Program-made: the position numbers and the translations under genes | The notes under the pieces: generated by a model | What the model saw: only the letters and a program-made list of their open reading frames with translations | What the model was told of the DNA's origin: nothing | Database searches by the model: none | Shown: positions 46,931 to 60,639 of the stretch, piece by piece | Numbering within the stretch: position 1 is the stretch's first letter | Layout: each line of letters opens with the position of its first letter | NCBI GenBank assembly: GCA_029641185.1 | Contig: JAPWGK010000014.1 | Location: forward strand, 1,178,001 to 1,242,000 | Direction: 5' to 3' | Origin: Pseudofabraea citricarpa | Taxonomy: Eukaryota; Ascomycota; Leotiomycetes; Helotiales; Dermateaceae | DNA: 64,000 nt

Positions 46931-47095
46931 GAAGTTATAGTATAATTTTAATAAGTTATAACTTAAAAAAGCTTTTATAATCTTAAAAAATCAAATTTTA
47001 ATTTTATTATTATTATAATAAAAATGATAAAGTTATTAAAATATATTAAGAAATAAAATTAAATATTTAAATTATTTAATTATATTAGATATATT

Positions 47096-47411
47096 TATAA
47101 ACTAGGAAAATTATTAATAATATTAAAAGTATATTAATAATACTAAAATACGATAATCTTATATCTCGCTTTTTAGTACGATTAATAAGTAAGTAAATAA
47201 CTTTAGTAATTATTCTAGTAGCTAATATTAATAATTATATTATATAAATTATATTTAATAAAAATATAATTATATAAGTTATAATTATTACTTTTAGTAA
47301 TTACTTTAATTAAATTATTATTAATATTATTATTACTTATATTATATATAATAATAAGATTACTAAAAGATTTTTATTATATTATATTAATATACTTAGT
47401 AAATTATATTT
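47096..47411 (+). repeat. Direct repeat copy 1 (316 bp)
   Basis: Aligns without gaps to 48027-48342 at a constant offset of 931 bp. It starts TATAAACTAGG. Most differences are A/G or C/T, copy 1 usually carrying A or T. The inner segment contains ATATCTCGCTTTTTAGTACG. Confidence 0.85.
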
Positions 47412-47520
47412 ACTTCTTAGAATAAGAAATAAAATAAAAAGAGGTTTAAGATATATATAATAAAAAAGAAAGCTAGAAAAGTTTATATTAGTCAAGTAAC
47501 TTTTAATTAGCTTTTTTAGT

Positions 47521-47600
47521 ATATATTTTAGTTAGTTAATATTCTAGCTTTTAGTTAATTAATATTTTACCTTCTAGTTAATTAATATTTTAGTCTCTTA
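47521..47600. repeat. About three copies of a 23-bp unit
   Basis: Units built on TTTTAGTTAATTAATATT recur every 23 bp for about three copies and then decay. Low-complexity AT-rich DNA. Confidence 0.5.
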
Positions 47601-48026
47601 TTAGCTAGCGTTTTAGCTTTTAGTTAACTAAAATTTCTTAAATCTTATCTTTTAGTTAATTATTTTCTCTTATATTCTAAGGCTTTTAATTAATTAATTT
47701 TATTATAATTCTAATAATAATTAGCTTTAGGTTTATAATCTTTTATTATAAGAATATTAAATAAAATCCTTTTTATTAGCTAAGACGTAATATTATTTTT
47801 TCTTTTTTATTATATTTATATTCTCTTAATACTAATATTTATTATTTATTTTCTTTTTTTTTATTAATTCCTCTTTCTTATATATATATATTTTCTTTCT
47901 TTTTACTAGAAATTAATATAATTCTTAGATTATTTTTCTTATAAATAAATAGGTATAAGAAGATTATAAGATCTTTTATTTCTTATACTTTTTTTTATTT
48001 TTCTTATAATTTTTATTTATTTTATC

Positions 48027-48342
48027 TATAAACTAGGAAAGTTATTAGTAATACTAAAAGTATACTAATAATACTAAAATACGATAATCTTATATCTCGC
48101 TTTCTAGTACGATTAACAAGTAAGCAAATAACTTTAGCGATTACTCTAATAGCTAATATTAATAATCGTATTTTATAAATTATATTTATTAAAAATATAA
48201 TTATATAAGTTATAATTATCGCTTTTAGTAATTAATTTAATTAAACTACTATTAATATTATTATTACTTATATTATATATAATAATAAGGTTACTAAAGG
48301 ATTTTTATTATATTATATTAATACGATTAATAGATTATATTT
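48027..48342 (+). repeat. Direct repeat copy 2 (316 bp)
   Basis: Partner of 47096-47411. This copy keeps more C and G (for example CTCGCTTTCTAGTACG against CTCGCTTTTTAGTACG), so it is less mutated. The two copies enclose about 615 bp. Confidence 0.85.
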
Positions 48343-48354
48343 TATTAATAATAT

Positions 48355-48632
48355 TCTTATATTAGATAATATATATATATTATATATAAAGTATATATTA
48401 GATAATATAAATATATTATATATAAGGTATATAATAAATAATATATATATATTATATATAAGATATATAATAGATAATATATACGTGTTATATATAAGAT
48501 ATATAATAAATAATATATATATATTATATATAAGATATATATTAGATAATATATATATATTATATATAAGATATATATTAGATAATATATACGTATTATA
48601 TATAAGATATATATTAGATAATATAAATATAT
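48355..48632. repeat. 36-bp tandem array
   Basis: Seven to eight copies of a 36-bp unit with the core GATATATATTAGATAATATA. It gives rise to a spurious 12-residue repeat frame (LYIRYILDNIYI). Copies differ mainly at single bases. Confidence 0.8.
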
Positions 48633-49404
48633 TAGGAGATAAATATACGTTTAGTTATACTTTTATATAATATAAGAGATATATATTAGGTATTACGCTT
48701 ATATTAGGTAATATAATAGATAATAAAAGAAATAAAGAATAAAATAATAAAGATACTTAATTTAAGCCTAGTAATTTAAAGTTATCTTTTATAAGATTAT
48801 ATACTTATACTTTTAACTTATTTCTTCCTTTTATTATCTTTTATATTATTTATTAGAGATCTTATTTCTCTCTTATATATATTATTATCTTAGCTAAAGC
48901 TCTAGTATATTTTATTATTATTATCTTCTAGTATACTCGTTTATAATTAGATAATAACTTATATAATACTAGAAATATATCTTAAGTAATCTCCTAGGAT
49001 ATTATAAATATAAGCTTTTCTCTAATATATATTATAATTAACTTCGGCTTTTTATTTCGTATTAACTAATTATTTTATATAATAACTTAAGATATAACTT
49101 ATTATATTTAATTAATATAAGTTCTTTAGGTTTTATTTTTTCTAAAATTACTTACTTATTTAAGTAAAATTCTTCTTTCGACTAAGTTTTATAATAAGCT
49201 TATTAATTAATCTTCTTATATAATAGCTTTATAATTATTTATTTTTTACTTTAGGTTTAAGTTATAATATTATCTTAATAGGAATTTCTAGACCTAGATT
49301 CTTAAGCTTTTATATTAGATTATATTTTACTTATAATTAGTTACTTTATATTTATTTTATTATTAGTATTTATTTTCTAGGGTCGCGCGCTTTTAGCTAT
49401 TATT

Positions 49405-49555
49405 TTCTCTTTTTATCTCTCTTTATTATCTTCTTTTTTTTCTCTTTTTTTTCTTTTTTCTTTTTTTTCTTTTTTTTCTTTTTTTTCTTCTTTTTTTCCT
49501 TTTTATCTTTCTCTTTTTTCTCTTTCTTTTTCTTCTTTTTTTTCTTTTTCTTATA
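49405..49555 (+). repeat. Polypyrimidine tract
   Basis: About 150 bp nearly pure T and C (TTTTTTTCTTTTTTTC-type), with very few A or G. No coding meaning. Such homopurine-homopyrimidine tracts can form triplex structures. Confidence 0.8.
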
Positions 49556-51957
49556 ACTTATACTTGTTTTTTAATTTATCTTTATTTTCTCCTAAGCTTA
49601 TATTATCTATTAGGTTAAGAGATTATACTTATATTAGTATTAGTATAATATTAGTATTAGAAGTATAAATCTTAGAGCTATAAATCTTTTATAATAACTT
49701 TAATAATACTTATAAAATCTAATAAGTTATTAGTAATAGTTATCTAATAATAAGCTTTTTTATCTAATAATAGCTCTCTTATATAATATATCTTAGTATC
49801 TAAATTTTCTAATAAATTATTAATTCGATTATTATACTTATTAGAAATAAGATTAATTATATTTTTAATAAGAATATTAAATTAGTATTTTTATTATATC
49901 TTTTACCTAAGTAATTATATAATTAGAATTTAATATTCTAGTTATTATAATTATTAGTTATTTCGAATTTTATAATATAAATTTATATTAGAAGTAAGAT
50001 TAAATTAATTATAAGCGTTTAATATATAGAATAATAGATATTAACTTATTTTATATAATCTTACCCTTAAACTTATTAATATAAGATTTTTCGCTTCGCT
50101 TACGTATAATATATATAATTAAAGTATTTATTAGAATAATAGTTTTACTTTTAAGTAAATAAAATATATTAAAAGTAAATAAAAGTCGACCTTAGTTATT
50201 CTTCTAGTAAAAGAGAAATCTACTAATTACTTTAATAATAATAAGAGCTATAAATTTCCGTTTATCTAGCTATAAAGATATTAATAATATAAATTTTAAA
50301 TATTATACTAAGGATTACTTACGTCTTAGTAGTTAGAAGAGAGATAAATATAATCTTTTATAAGAGCTCTAAAAAGTAAATAGATATTATCTTTATATTT
50401 CTTAGATAATCCTTATATTAATATTATTTTATTATAAATTATTTTTATTAGCTTAAATCTTTTATTTAATATCTTATTATATATTTATACGATTATTAGT
50501 ATATATTAAATAAAAAGAATATTATATATATTATCTTTCTTATTATAAGAGGTTCGAGTAATTATTATTATTTATTATTTATCTACTAGGTTATTTAAAC
50601 TTTAGCCTAATATATATTAATTATATTAGATATCTCTTAATTATTATTCTTAGGCTAAGAAGTAAATATACTTATATATATATTAGTTATCTAGGATATA
50701 TATATATATATATTATCGCGTCTAAAATCTTATTATCTAAATATATAATTAGATTATTATATATTATAAAGCCTTAAGTTATATAATTCTTAATATCTTT
50801 TTATATATATACTTATATTCCTTTATATAAGGTATATAATAATTCTTATAATAAAAGGAATAACCGAATTAATAGTAAGCTTAATATCTAGTATAAACTA
50901 TTATTAGACTAAAGTCTCGTTTATTTTATAGTTAATACCTAAGAGTAATTATATCTTAAAATAAAGATATTATTAGACGATTTTCTTTTCTTATTTATTA
51001 GTTACTTTAAACTTAATAAGTTATATTATTTAAATTATTAATAAATATTCCTTTAGGACCTAGTAAATATATTATCTCTTATATTATACTAGTATACGAT
51101 CTTCTAATAATACTTATATAATCTTGTTTTTTTTTATTTATATTATTATTACCTAAGTTATTATTTATATTATTATCTTAATTCTTATTTATAATATATT
51201 ATATATATTCGCGTTTATTTCTCTTTTATTTTCTCTTCTAGCTAGAACTTAAATAATTACTTAGCTTTTTAGAAGATTATAATAAGTATTATAGTTTATT
51301 TATATCTTATATATTATCTTTAGCCTAATAATTTTATAGCCTTTTATACTTAAATACTTATATTAGAACTTAGTATATATATAAGACGCGTTCTTATTAG
51401 TTATTTAAATAATATTATTATCGCTTTTTTATTCGGACGATTATAAGCGTATACTTAGAATAAATAAACCTAAAGTCTAAAAGATAAGAAAGTTAATAAG
51501 CCTAGGAGCGAAATAATATTACTAGTAAATTAAAAGAAGAAAAAGATAAAAGTTATAATAAATAATAGAATTTTATAAGATAATAAAGTTCTTTAGTATA
51601 TTTATCTTATGTTTTTAAGTTAAAACTAGTTAAATATATATACTTAACTTTTATCTTATATTCTATTATATAATTAAATAAATAAAATAATAGTTATCTT
51701 ATTATTTTTCTATTAGGTTTTTAGTTATAATTAAACGCTTTAATAAACTAAGAAAGATATTATTAATTTATTTTTTTATTTAATAAAGTTAAAGGTAAGA
51801 AATAAAAGTTATATAAAGCGAACGCTATTATATAACTTATAACCTATTATTACTTAATCTAATTATTATTTAATTATAAGCTTATTATCTAATATAATAT
51901 ATTATTATTATTAATTAGTAGAATTATTAGCTAGAGTTTTATTATTATTTTATCTTT

Positions 51958-52212
51958 AGTTAATATTAGCTTTAGCTAAAGTATAAATATCTTATACCTA
52001 GTTAATATTATTTTATCCCTAGTTAGTATTATCTCTAGCTTAAGTATTATTATTTTATCTTTAGTTAATATTATCTTTAGCTTAAGTATTATTATCTTAT
52101 TCTTAGTTAATATTATCTTTAGCTTAAGTATTATTATCTTATCCCTAGTTAATATTATCTCTAGCTTAAATACTATTATTTTATCCCTAGTTAATATTAT
52201 CTCTAGCTTTAA
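51958..52212. repeat. 42-bp tandem array
   Basis: AGTTAATATTATC-type cores occur at 52021, 52063, 52105, 52147 and 52189, exactly 42 bp apart, each followed by AGCTTAAGTATTATTATCTT or a variant. A half-length step (21 bp) precedes the array. Confidence 0.8.
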
Positions 52213-53989
52213 TAAATTAATTTTTATTAAAAGACTTTAATATTTAGTTAATATTTTCTAGGTTCGGCTTATTCTTAATAATTTAGGCGTAAATATACTT
52301 ATATTTTAATTAACTCTTATAAAGTTTATCCTTAGTAATAATAATATAAAAGCCGGCTTTATAAGCGATATTAAAGGCTTAATATATAAGAGGTTAGTCT
52401 TTACTTAACTTAACTTAAAGGTTTATTATATTATTAATTATAATATTAAAGTCTTAAGCTTAAGAGATAAAAACTAAAGTTTTATTATAATTATTTATAA
52501 AACTAGTTTTCCTAGTATAAACTAGATTACTTAATATTAGGGAAACTTAATTACCTTATATACTATTAGTAATTCTATTAATAAACTTATTATATCTTTT
52601 ATCTAGGTAATTCTTATATAATCTAATATATATATAATATATAACTTTTTATTATATAATATAATAAGTAATAAAAGATATATACTTAATAGAGAATTTA
52701 TTCTTAATTATCTCTTTTATTAGATTAATTAAGAATATAATCGATTCTAGGTTTAAGTAAGAATTAAATATATAATCTTTAATATCCTAATTATTTTTAA
52801 TCTTAAAATAATATAAAAAGATATTATTCTAGTAATCTAGAAAATAATACTTAAAGAAGTCTAAGTAAACGAGAGTTAATATATAATTTATAGGATCTTT
52901 CGTATATAAAGTATTTATAATTTATTTATTATAAAAGATATTCGAGTATATTATTATAATACCTAAGGTTTTTTATTAATTAAAATATAACTTAATATAT
53001 AGCTAATAATTATAATAAAAGAAGCTAATAAGAGATTAACTAAGTTTAAGGGTATAACTTAGTTTTCTTATAAAAGGGACTTAAGATATTAGTTAATTAT
53101 TATTACTAGTAATTTATATTTTATTAAAGTTAATATTAGCTATTATAATTATAAAATTAGCTAATAATAGCTTTCTTATTTTATTAAAGATAATATATAT
53201 AATTCTTATAAGGTAAATAAAATTACTTATTATATTAGTTATATTAGCTATTAAACTAATAATATCTACTTAACTCCAAATTATTTATAGAAAAACTTTT
53301 ATATTATCTTTTAGGCTATTAATATCCTCTATTAATATTACTAAGTCTTTCTTTTTATATTAAGAGTAATTTAAAATAAATAATATTTATATTTTAATAT
53401 TCTCTCTAGTAAACTTTAGCCTAATAATAAAAGTATTAAGCTCTAGAATTATAAAGCGCTTATTAGAGACTCTCTTATACTAGGGAAAAACTTTATAGTT
53501 TAGATCTTATATTAAACTTATAATATATATATTACTATTAAGATTAATAGGAATATTAGGAAGCTAAATATTTATTATATTATTAAATATAATATTATTT
53601 TTAGCGGTTAAGAACTTTAAAATACTTTTATCTCTAGTTATATTTTACTTAGAAAGCTTTATAATATTATTATTATCGTTTTTTATATAATCGGAATTAA
53701 TATCTTATAGCTCTTTTATTTTCTTAATCTTTTATTAATACTTAGAAAGCTTAAATTTCTTTAGCTTAATATTAAGATCTTAGATATTTATAAAAGAAAA
53801 TAATATAATCTTTAAGTTAAATACGAAAATAAACTCTTCTTTTATATTATTAGAATATAAGATATATAAAGCCTCTTATATTATAATTATTAACTCTTAA
53901 TAAAAAGATATTCTAGTATTAACTTAATAGGTTTATTTAATCTTATTATTATATTCTTCTAAGATAAGAATATCTAAAAGAGTTTATAA

Positions 53990-54157
53990 CTTAATATTAG
54001 TAATATTAGTAATATTTTTACTTAAATTCTTAACTTTTTTAGTAGAAATCTTAACCTTAGAAGAAGTTTATAGCTTAATATTAATAGTATTAATAATATT
54101 TTTACCTAAATTCTTAATTTTTTTAGTAGAAATCTTAATCTTAGAAGAAATATTACT
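53990..54157. repeat. 84-bp direct repeat, two copies
   Basis: Copies begin at 53990 and 54074 with CTTAATATTA and share TTTTTAGTAGAAATCTTAA and TTAGAAGAA. Differences include the transitions seen elsewhere in the block. Confidence 0.7.
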
Positions 54158-56569
54158 AGTATCTATAAATAACTTTTCCTAGATAATCTCTTATATAAGC
54201 TTAAACTAAAGGTAAAGCTAAAATTATTCGAAGAATATATATTAATAGCTAAGCTTTTATTAGGTAATATTATTAGATAATTTATTTTAAAGTTTTAATA
54301 TAATAGCTTAAGCCTTATTAGTAAGCTAATTAGACTTAGGAAAGCTAAAGTTAGCTTACTTTTTATTCTCCTAAAATTTAGCTTTTATCTTAGTCTTATA
54401 TTCTTATAACTAAGCTTTATACTTAGATATAACTTTAGCGTATTAATAGCTAAGTAAATAAAATATCTTAGTAATATTAGCGTATAAACGTATTATTAAC
54501 TCTTTAGTAAGATTATTAGTAGTAAAATAAGCTTAGATATCTTTTATAATAATATTAACTACTAAGTTAATATTAGTAATTACTAAGATCTTTATAACTA
54601 GGTTTATTAGCTTAATTATAATAGTTATCTTAGTAGTTACTTTTATCTTATTTAATCTAATAAATCTAATATATAATCTAATAGTTATTTTACTCTTTAA
54701 TACTAGGATATATTAAGTATATTATATTAAGTCGAGATAATTTTTATTAATTATATCTAATATAATCGTATTATTAGTATTAATAAAATCTTATATAAAT
54801 CTTAGTTTAATATTATATATAAGTATAAAATCTTTTTATCCTCTTATTAATTCTAAAATAATATAATTATATACTTTAGGTTAACTTAGGTTATTCTCTT
54901 AAGTTTTATAAGTAAAAGTATTTATAGCTTTAATTATTTAACTTTTAGCTTTCTCTAATAAGTTTAATATAATATAATATTTAACTAATATAATAAATAT
55001 AATTATTTTATAAGACTCTTAGATATTTATAGCTATAAATATATTAACTAAGAGATATATTACCTAAAATAAATAAAAGTTATTTATTTTCTTACTAGGA
55101 GTTATATTATAAGAAACCTATAAGTAATAAAAAATATTATATATTTTTTCTTAAAAAGCGAACTTAAGAGATATAATAACCTATAAGGTTTATTTTTTAT
55201 TTATAACTTAATTTCTAATTCGGAAGTTAAAACTAAGTTTATTATTAGGATTAAAGCGAATAAGTATATTAGTAGTATTTAAGAAATATAAATATTTTTC
55301 GTCTTTTACTCTAAGATACTTAAGAATCCGAACTATAATAACTATAATATTAAATACTAGTATTTTAGCCTTTTTATTCTCTAGAGTTTATTTTATAATT
55401 ATTCTTAGATAAATAATAAGCTTAAATAAATTTATATAAGATATCTAAGGGGAGATTATAATATTAAGATACTTAAAAGAGTCTTTTAGTATTATATTTA
55501 TATTAATATTATATATTATACTTATAAGTTATAATAATTAATTATAAAAGTAATAATAGATATTTCTCTTTTATTATTTCTTCTAGAAAGCTATAATTAT
55601 AAATTTAACTAAGATAAATAAGTTTATATTATTATCTTTAGCTAAGAAGATAAAAAAGATAATTTACTTATAAGTATTAAATATAATATATAAAATTCGA
55701 ATAACTTTCTTTATATCTTTTATAATAAACTAGAGATAATTAAGAGTATTCTCTTATATAATAAGATTAATAATATTATCTAATATAATAAACTAATAAT
55801 AATATTTATATTTATTTTCCTTAAACTTTTTATTTTTTCTAAGTATAAAAGAAAGATCTATTAATAAGAAATTTTATATCTTATTAGCTTAATCCTAGAA
55901 TTTTACTAAGAATACCTTAGTTATATTATATAAATAATAACTAGAGATTATAAATCTTATAATAAGTTTATCCTTAGAGATTAAATCTAGGTTAATATCT
56001 ACTAGGTAAAAGATTTTCTTAATAATAAGTTAGAAGATAAACTAAGAAGAACTAATAATACTAATAATAGATACGAATCTAATAAAAAGTTCTTATTTAT
56101 TATTAGGCTTATAAGTATTTAACTTACGTATTTAAAGTATCTTCTAGGTAAATAACTTTAAGGTTACTAGAGGGATACTAATAATTTTATTAATATTAGG
56201 ATTTCTTTAAGCTAAAAGAGAATTTAGGTTATAAAATACTCTAATAAACTTATTATATAAGTAAAACAGATTATAACTAGAACCCTAGGGGCTAATAATA
56301 ATACGCGCGTATATAAGATAATTATAGTTTAATATAATACTTTAACTTTTATATAAAAGCTTAAGAGAAATAAAAGATTAAAATTAAATAAACGTTAAGG
56401 AAAATAATATTAGTAAGTATATAAGTATAAACTAATAGTTATAGAGATTAATTATATTATAAGATTCGATTTATAACTAGGGTTATAAGATATTATCTAA
56501 TTATTAATAAAAGATCTTTTAATTCTTAAAAAGAGATTTATATAAATATAAACCTAGATAACTAGCTAA

Positions 56570-57020
56570 GATCTCTAGAAGCTAAATTAAAGATCGAATA
56601 TAAGTATAAGAAAGATAATAGATTATTATAATATAAGATACGACTTAAATATAATAAGAAGTTATAAGAGTAAAAAGAATAATTAAATTAAATAAGAAAT
56701 TATTACTTTATATAATTAAAGTAAGTAAAACCTTTAGATATTAAATTAAAGATTAAACGTAAGTATAAGAAAAATAATAGATTATTATAATATAAGATAT
56801 AACTTAGATATATTAAATTAAAGATCGAACGCGAGTATAAGAAAGATAATAGATTATTATAATATAAGACGTAGCTTAGATATATTAAATTAAAAATCGA
56901 ACGCGAGTATAAGAAAGATAATATATTATTATAATACGAGATATAACTTAGATATATTAAATTAAAGATCGAACGCGAGTATAAGAAAGATAATAAATTA
57001 TTATAATATAAGACGCGACT
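56570..57020. repeat. 72-bp tandem array
   Basis: The core AAGATCGAACGCGAGTATAA or its mutated forms recurs with GAGTATAA/AAGTATAA at 56761, 56833, 56905 and 56977, exactly 72 bp apart; a further copy lies at 56602, offset by 159 bp. The CG-containing core (TCGAACGCGAG) is decayed to TTAAACGTAAG in one copy. Confidence 0.85.
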
Positions 57021-57060
57021 TAAAGGTAATAAGAAGTTATAAGAGTAAAGAAAATAATTA

Positions 57061-57135
57061 AATATTATAATATAAGACTAAGAAGACTTTAATATAAACT
57101 TCTACTAAGTATTATATTAAAGAACTATAAAAGAG
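57061..57135 (+). repeat. Dispersed 75-bp family, copy A
   Basis: Shares AATATTATAATATAAGACTA and AGACTTTAATATAAACTT with copies at 62767 and 63009. Also shares upstream AGAAGTTATAAGAGTAAA with sequence near 56660. Confidence 0.75.
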
Positions 57136-57506
57136 AGAGTTAATTCGAAAGATATAAGTATAAAAGAAGATATAAGATAAAATATATATTTAAGAACTTA
57201 GAGTATTTACCTCTTACTTATAATTACCTAATTATTATATAATAAGCTTTATTACTTATATTTTAGTATTATTATTATTACTTAAATAATAATAATTATT
57301 ATAATATAATATTAGTAATAACCTTATAAATTAGTTTAGTAATATAAATAAAAGAGAAATAAATATTAAAGATTAAAATCTTAGATTAAAATAAATCCTT
57401 ATAATAAAATAAAAATTTAATAAAAATAAAAGAGATTTATATTTTATTTAATTTTAAGTTTTATAATTTATTTTAATTAATTCTAAGTTACTAGGAGTCT
57501 TACGTA

Positions 57507-57899
57507 TAATATAATCTAATAAGTAATTAACTTAGATATAATTCTTATATAATCTAATAAGTAATTAACTTAGATATATTTCTTATATAATCTAATAAGT
57601 AATTAACTTAGATATAATTCTTATATAATCTAATAAGTAGCTAACTTAGATATAATTCTTATATAATCTAATAAGTAGTTAACTTAAATATATTTCTTAT
57701 ATAATCTAATAAGTAGCTAACTTAGATATAATTCTTATATAATCTAATAAGTAATTAACTTAGATATAATTCTTATATAATCTAATAAATAATTAACTTA
57801 GACGTATTTCTTATATAATCTAATAAGTAGTTAACTTAGATATAATTCTTATATAATCTAATAAGTAGCTAACTTAGATATAATTCTTATATAATCTAA
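57507..57899. repeat. 38-bp tandem array, about ten copies
   Basis: Unit TAATCTAATAAGTAATTAAC plus TTAGATATAATTCTTATA, 38 bp, repeated about ten times with few changes (TAATT/TAGTT/TAGCT, ATAATT/ATATTT). Confidence 0.9.
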
Positions 57900-58085
57900 T
57901 AAATAATTAACCCTTATAAATATTTATATAATCTAATAAATAATTAACTCTTATAAATACTTATATAATCTAATAAATAACTAACTCCTATAAATACTTA
58001 TATAATCTAATAAATAATTAACTCCTATAAATACTTATATAATCTAATAAATAATTAACTCTTATAAATACTTATATAATCTAAT
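57900..58085. repeat. 37-bp tandem array, about five copies
   Basis: Directly follows the 38-bp array. It keeps TATAATCTAATAA but replaces the second half with ATAATTAACTCTTATAAATA; five copies of 37 bp. Confidence 0.85.
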
Positions 58086-60639
58086 AAAAAAGAAAAAAAA
58101 GAAAAAATATAAGGTTTAAATCTTATATCTCTCTCTTTTATTTAGCTTATTTAACTCGTTTACTTTTTTACTTAACTTATTTGCTTCTTAATCCTTTAAT
58201 TATTAGGCTTTTATTTTACTAATAATAACTTAATATAAGATTTTAGTAACCTCTTATTATAGCTAAAAACTTTACTAGATATAATACTTAATATTATTAC
58301 CTATTAAAATAAGCTTAATTATAAATACTTTTTTAGTTTAATCGCTCTAGAATTTATATCCTAAGGTTTATTTATATTTATTAAACGTTTATAATAACTC
58401 GAATATAATAATATAATTTATTATTTAGATATTATAGCTTACGCTAATAAGATTAATATTAGCGATTAAGATTTTTATAGCTATTATAATAAGTTTTTTA
58501 AAAGTATTATTAAACTCTTATAAATTAAAGGAACGAATAAGTCTTATACGAGTATTATTACTTAATTAAGAACTTAGGGTTATTACCTTAAGATCTAAAA
58601 ATAACTAGAGAATTATCTAACTATTATATAATATATTAGTTATTATATCTAATTATAACTTAAAATAATAACTTACTAATCGTATAATTATAATACTTAT
58701 AAGTGAAATATAAGTAATTAATATCTTTATATTAGGATCTCTACTTATTATCCCCTAAATAAATCTTATAAGCTTTTTTATTTTATAACTATTAACTAAT
58801 AAGCTTTATAAGAGATAATCGTACTAGGTATTATTAATAATATCTTAACTAATAATAGTATATAAATCGTATACTATAACTAGCTTATTATTTAGATTAA
58901 GATTATCGCCTAATTTATATTAGCTAATAATAAAAAAGATTATATAAGTAGGAAAGCTTATATAATAATATATATAATAAAATAATATAAATTTATTAAA
59001 ACCTTTAATACTCTAGACTAATTATAAGTTTCTTCTTCTAGTATATATCTATCTTATTATAGTTATATTATATATTACGTTTATTTCTTTTTATATAATA
59101 TTAATAAGATCCTAGATTAATTATATATATATATAATCGGTTATTATTATAATATTATTAATATATAAGAGTAATAATTTAATAAGTTACTTATTAAATT
59201 ATAAATTAGTAGATTATTAACTTAGTATAATTAAACTAAGAGCTATAAAAAGCTTAAGAGAATATAATATTTTATATACGTCTAGTTAATCTTTTACTCT
59301 TTAATTATACGATTCGTTTTCCTTAAGAATCGCTTAATATATTATATTTAAAGCTTAAATACTTTCTAATATATTATATTAGAGGGATTTAATAGTATTA
59401 TTAGTCTTATAATTTTAATTCTTTCTCTTAAGTACTTTTATTACTAAAAGAAGGTTATTAACTCCTCTAATAATAGGTATTATAGAAAGAAGGATAAATA
59501 ATAAAAGCTCTAAAATATTTCTATTAAAATATAAGTATTTTATTTATAAGAGGAAATATTAGTATAAAATAATATTCGGGTTTCGGATTTTATAGAATTC
59601 GTCCTAAAATATAATCGACTAAGAGTATATTTTACGATTTATAATACGAATAAAATCGTTTCTTTTTACTTTAGTAGATAAGGTTTTATTTAATATAATA
59701 ATAAATATAAATTTATAATAGTTATACTTTTCTTTATTAGCTTTATTATTAGCTAAATACTCCCTAGGGTAATATAAGTACTAAGAATCTTTTAGCTACT
59801 TATAATATTTAATATATAACTCTAGATACTTATAAATATCTTTTTTAGTAACTTTTAAGTTTTTTAGGCCTTAGAATATTAATATAAACTCTTATTTCTA
59901 TTATAAAATAAGCTTTAGAGGTACGACTATTAGGGTAAGTATAATATATAATCTAGAGATTAAGTTTACGCTTAGAGAAAACTTAATATAAGGATATTAT
60001 ACTCCCTAATATTCCTAGGAAAGATAAATAATATTTTTACTCTAAGATTATTCTTTTATTAATCTAGATAAATACTTTTAGAAGCGATATCCTCTTAAGA
60101 ATTTATTAAAATCTATTTAAGCGGCTATTAATTCGTATTAGACCTAGTTATAACTTAAGACTTTTATAATCTTATTAATATTAGTTTTATTAGCTAAAAT
60201 ACCTCTAAATATATTATATATTTGCTACTTAAATAACTATTAAGTTATATACGCCTAATAAAACTATAAGTAATAATTTAAACTATAACTAAGAAAGATA
60301 ATAATATAATTAGTAGAAGTTAAGAATTTTATTAGGTTATAAAAAAAGAATTTATAATACTTATATTATTCTTCTAAAGAAAAATACTTAATCCTAGGAA
60401 GGTTTTTTATATTAGTAAAACTAATATTATATATTAATTAGTTAACTAAACTACTTATATAATAAAATAATATTAACTTACTCCTTAGGATTAAAGCTTA
60501 TAATTAGATCTTATATAATTTCGTTTATAAGCTTATTTAGTAGTATTATACTAATAATAAAGATAATATTTTTAGGTTACTTATTAATATAACTTAATTT
60601 AATAAATAATATATTATTTAACCTTTCGTCTAGCTACTA

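Noticed and set aside
48485..48670. 61-codon repetitive open frame (LYIRYILDN repeats)
   Set aside because: It begins without an ATG and is a translation of the 36-bp AT-rich tandem array; not a gene.
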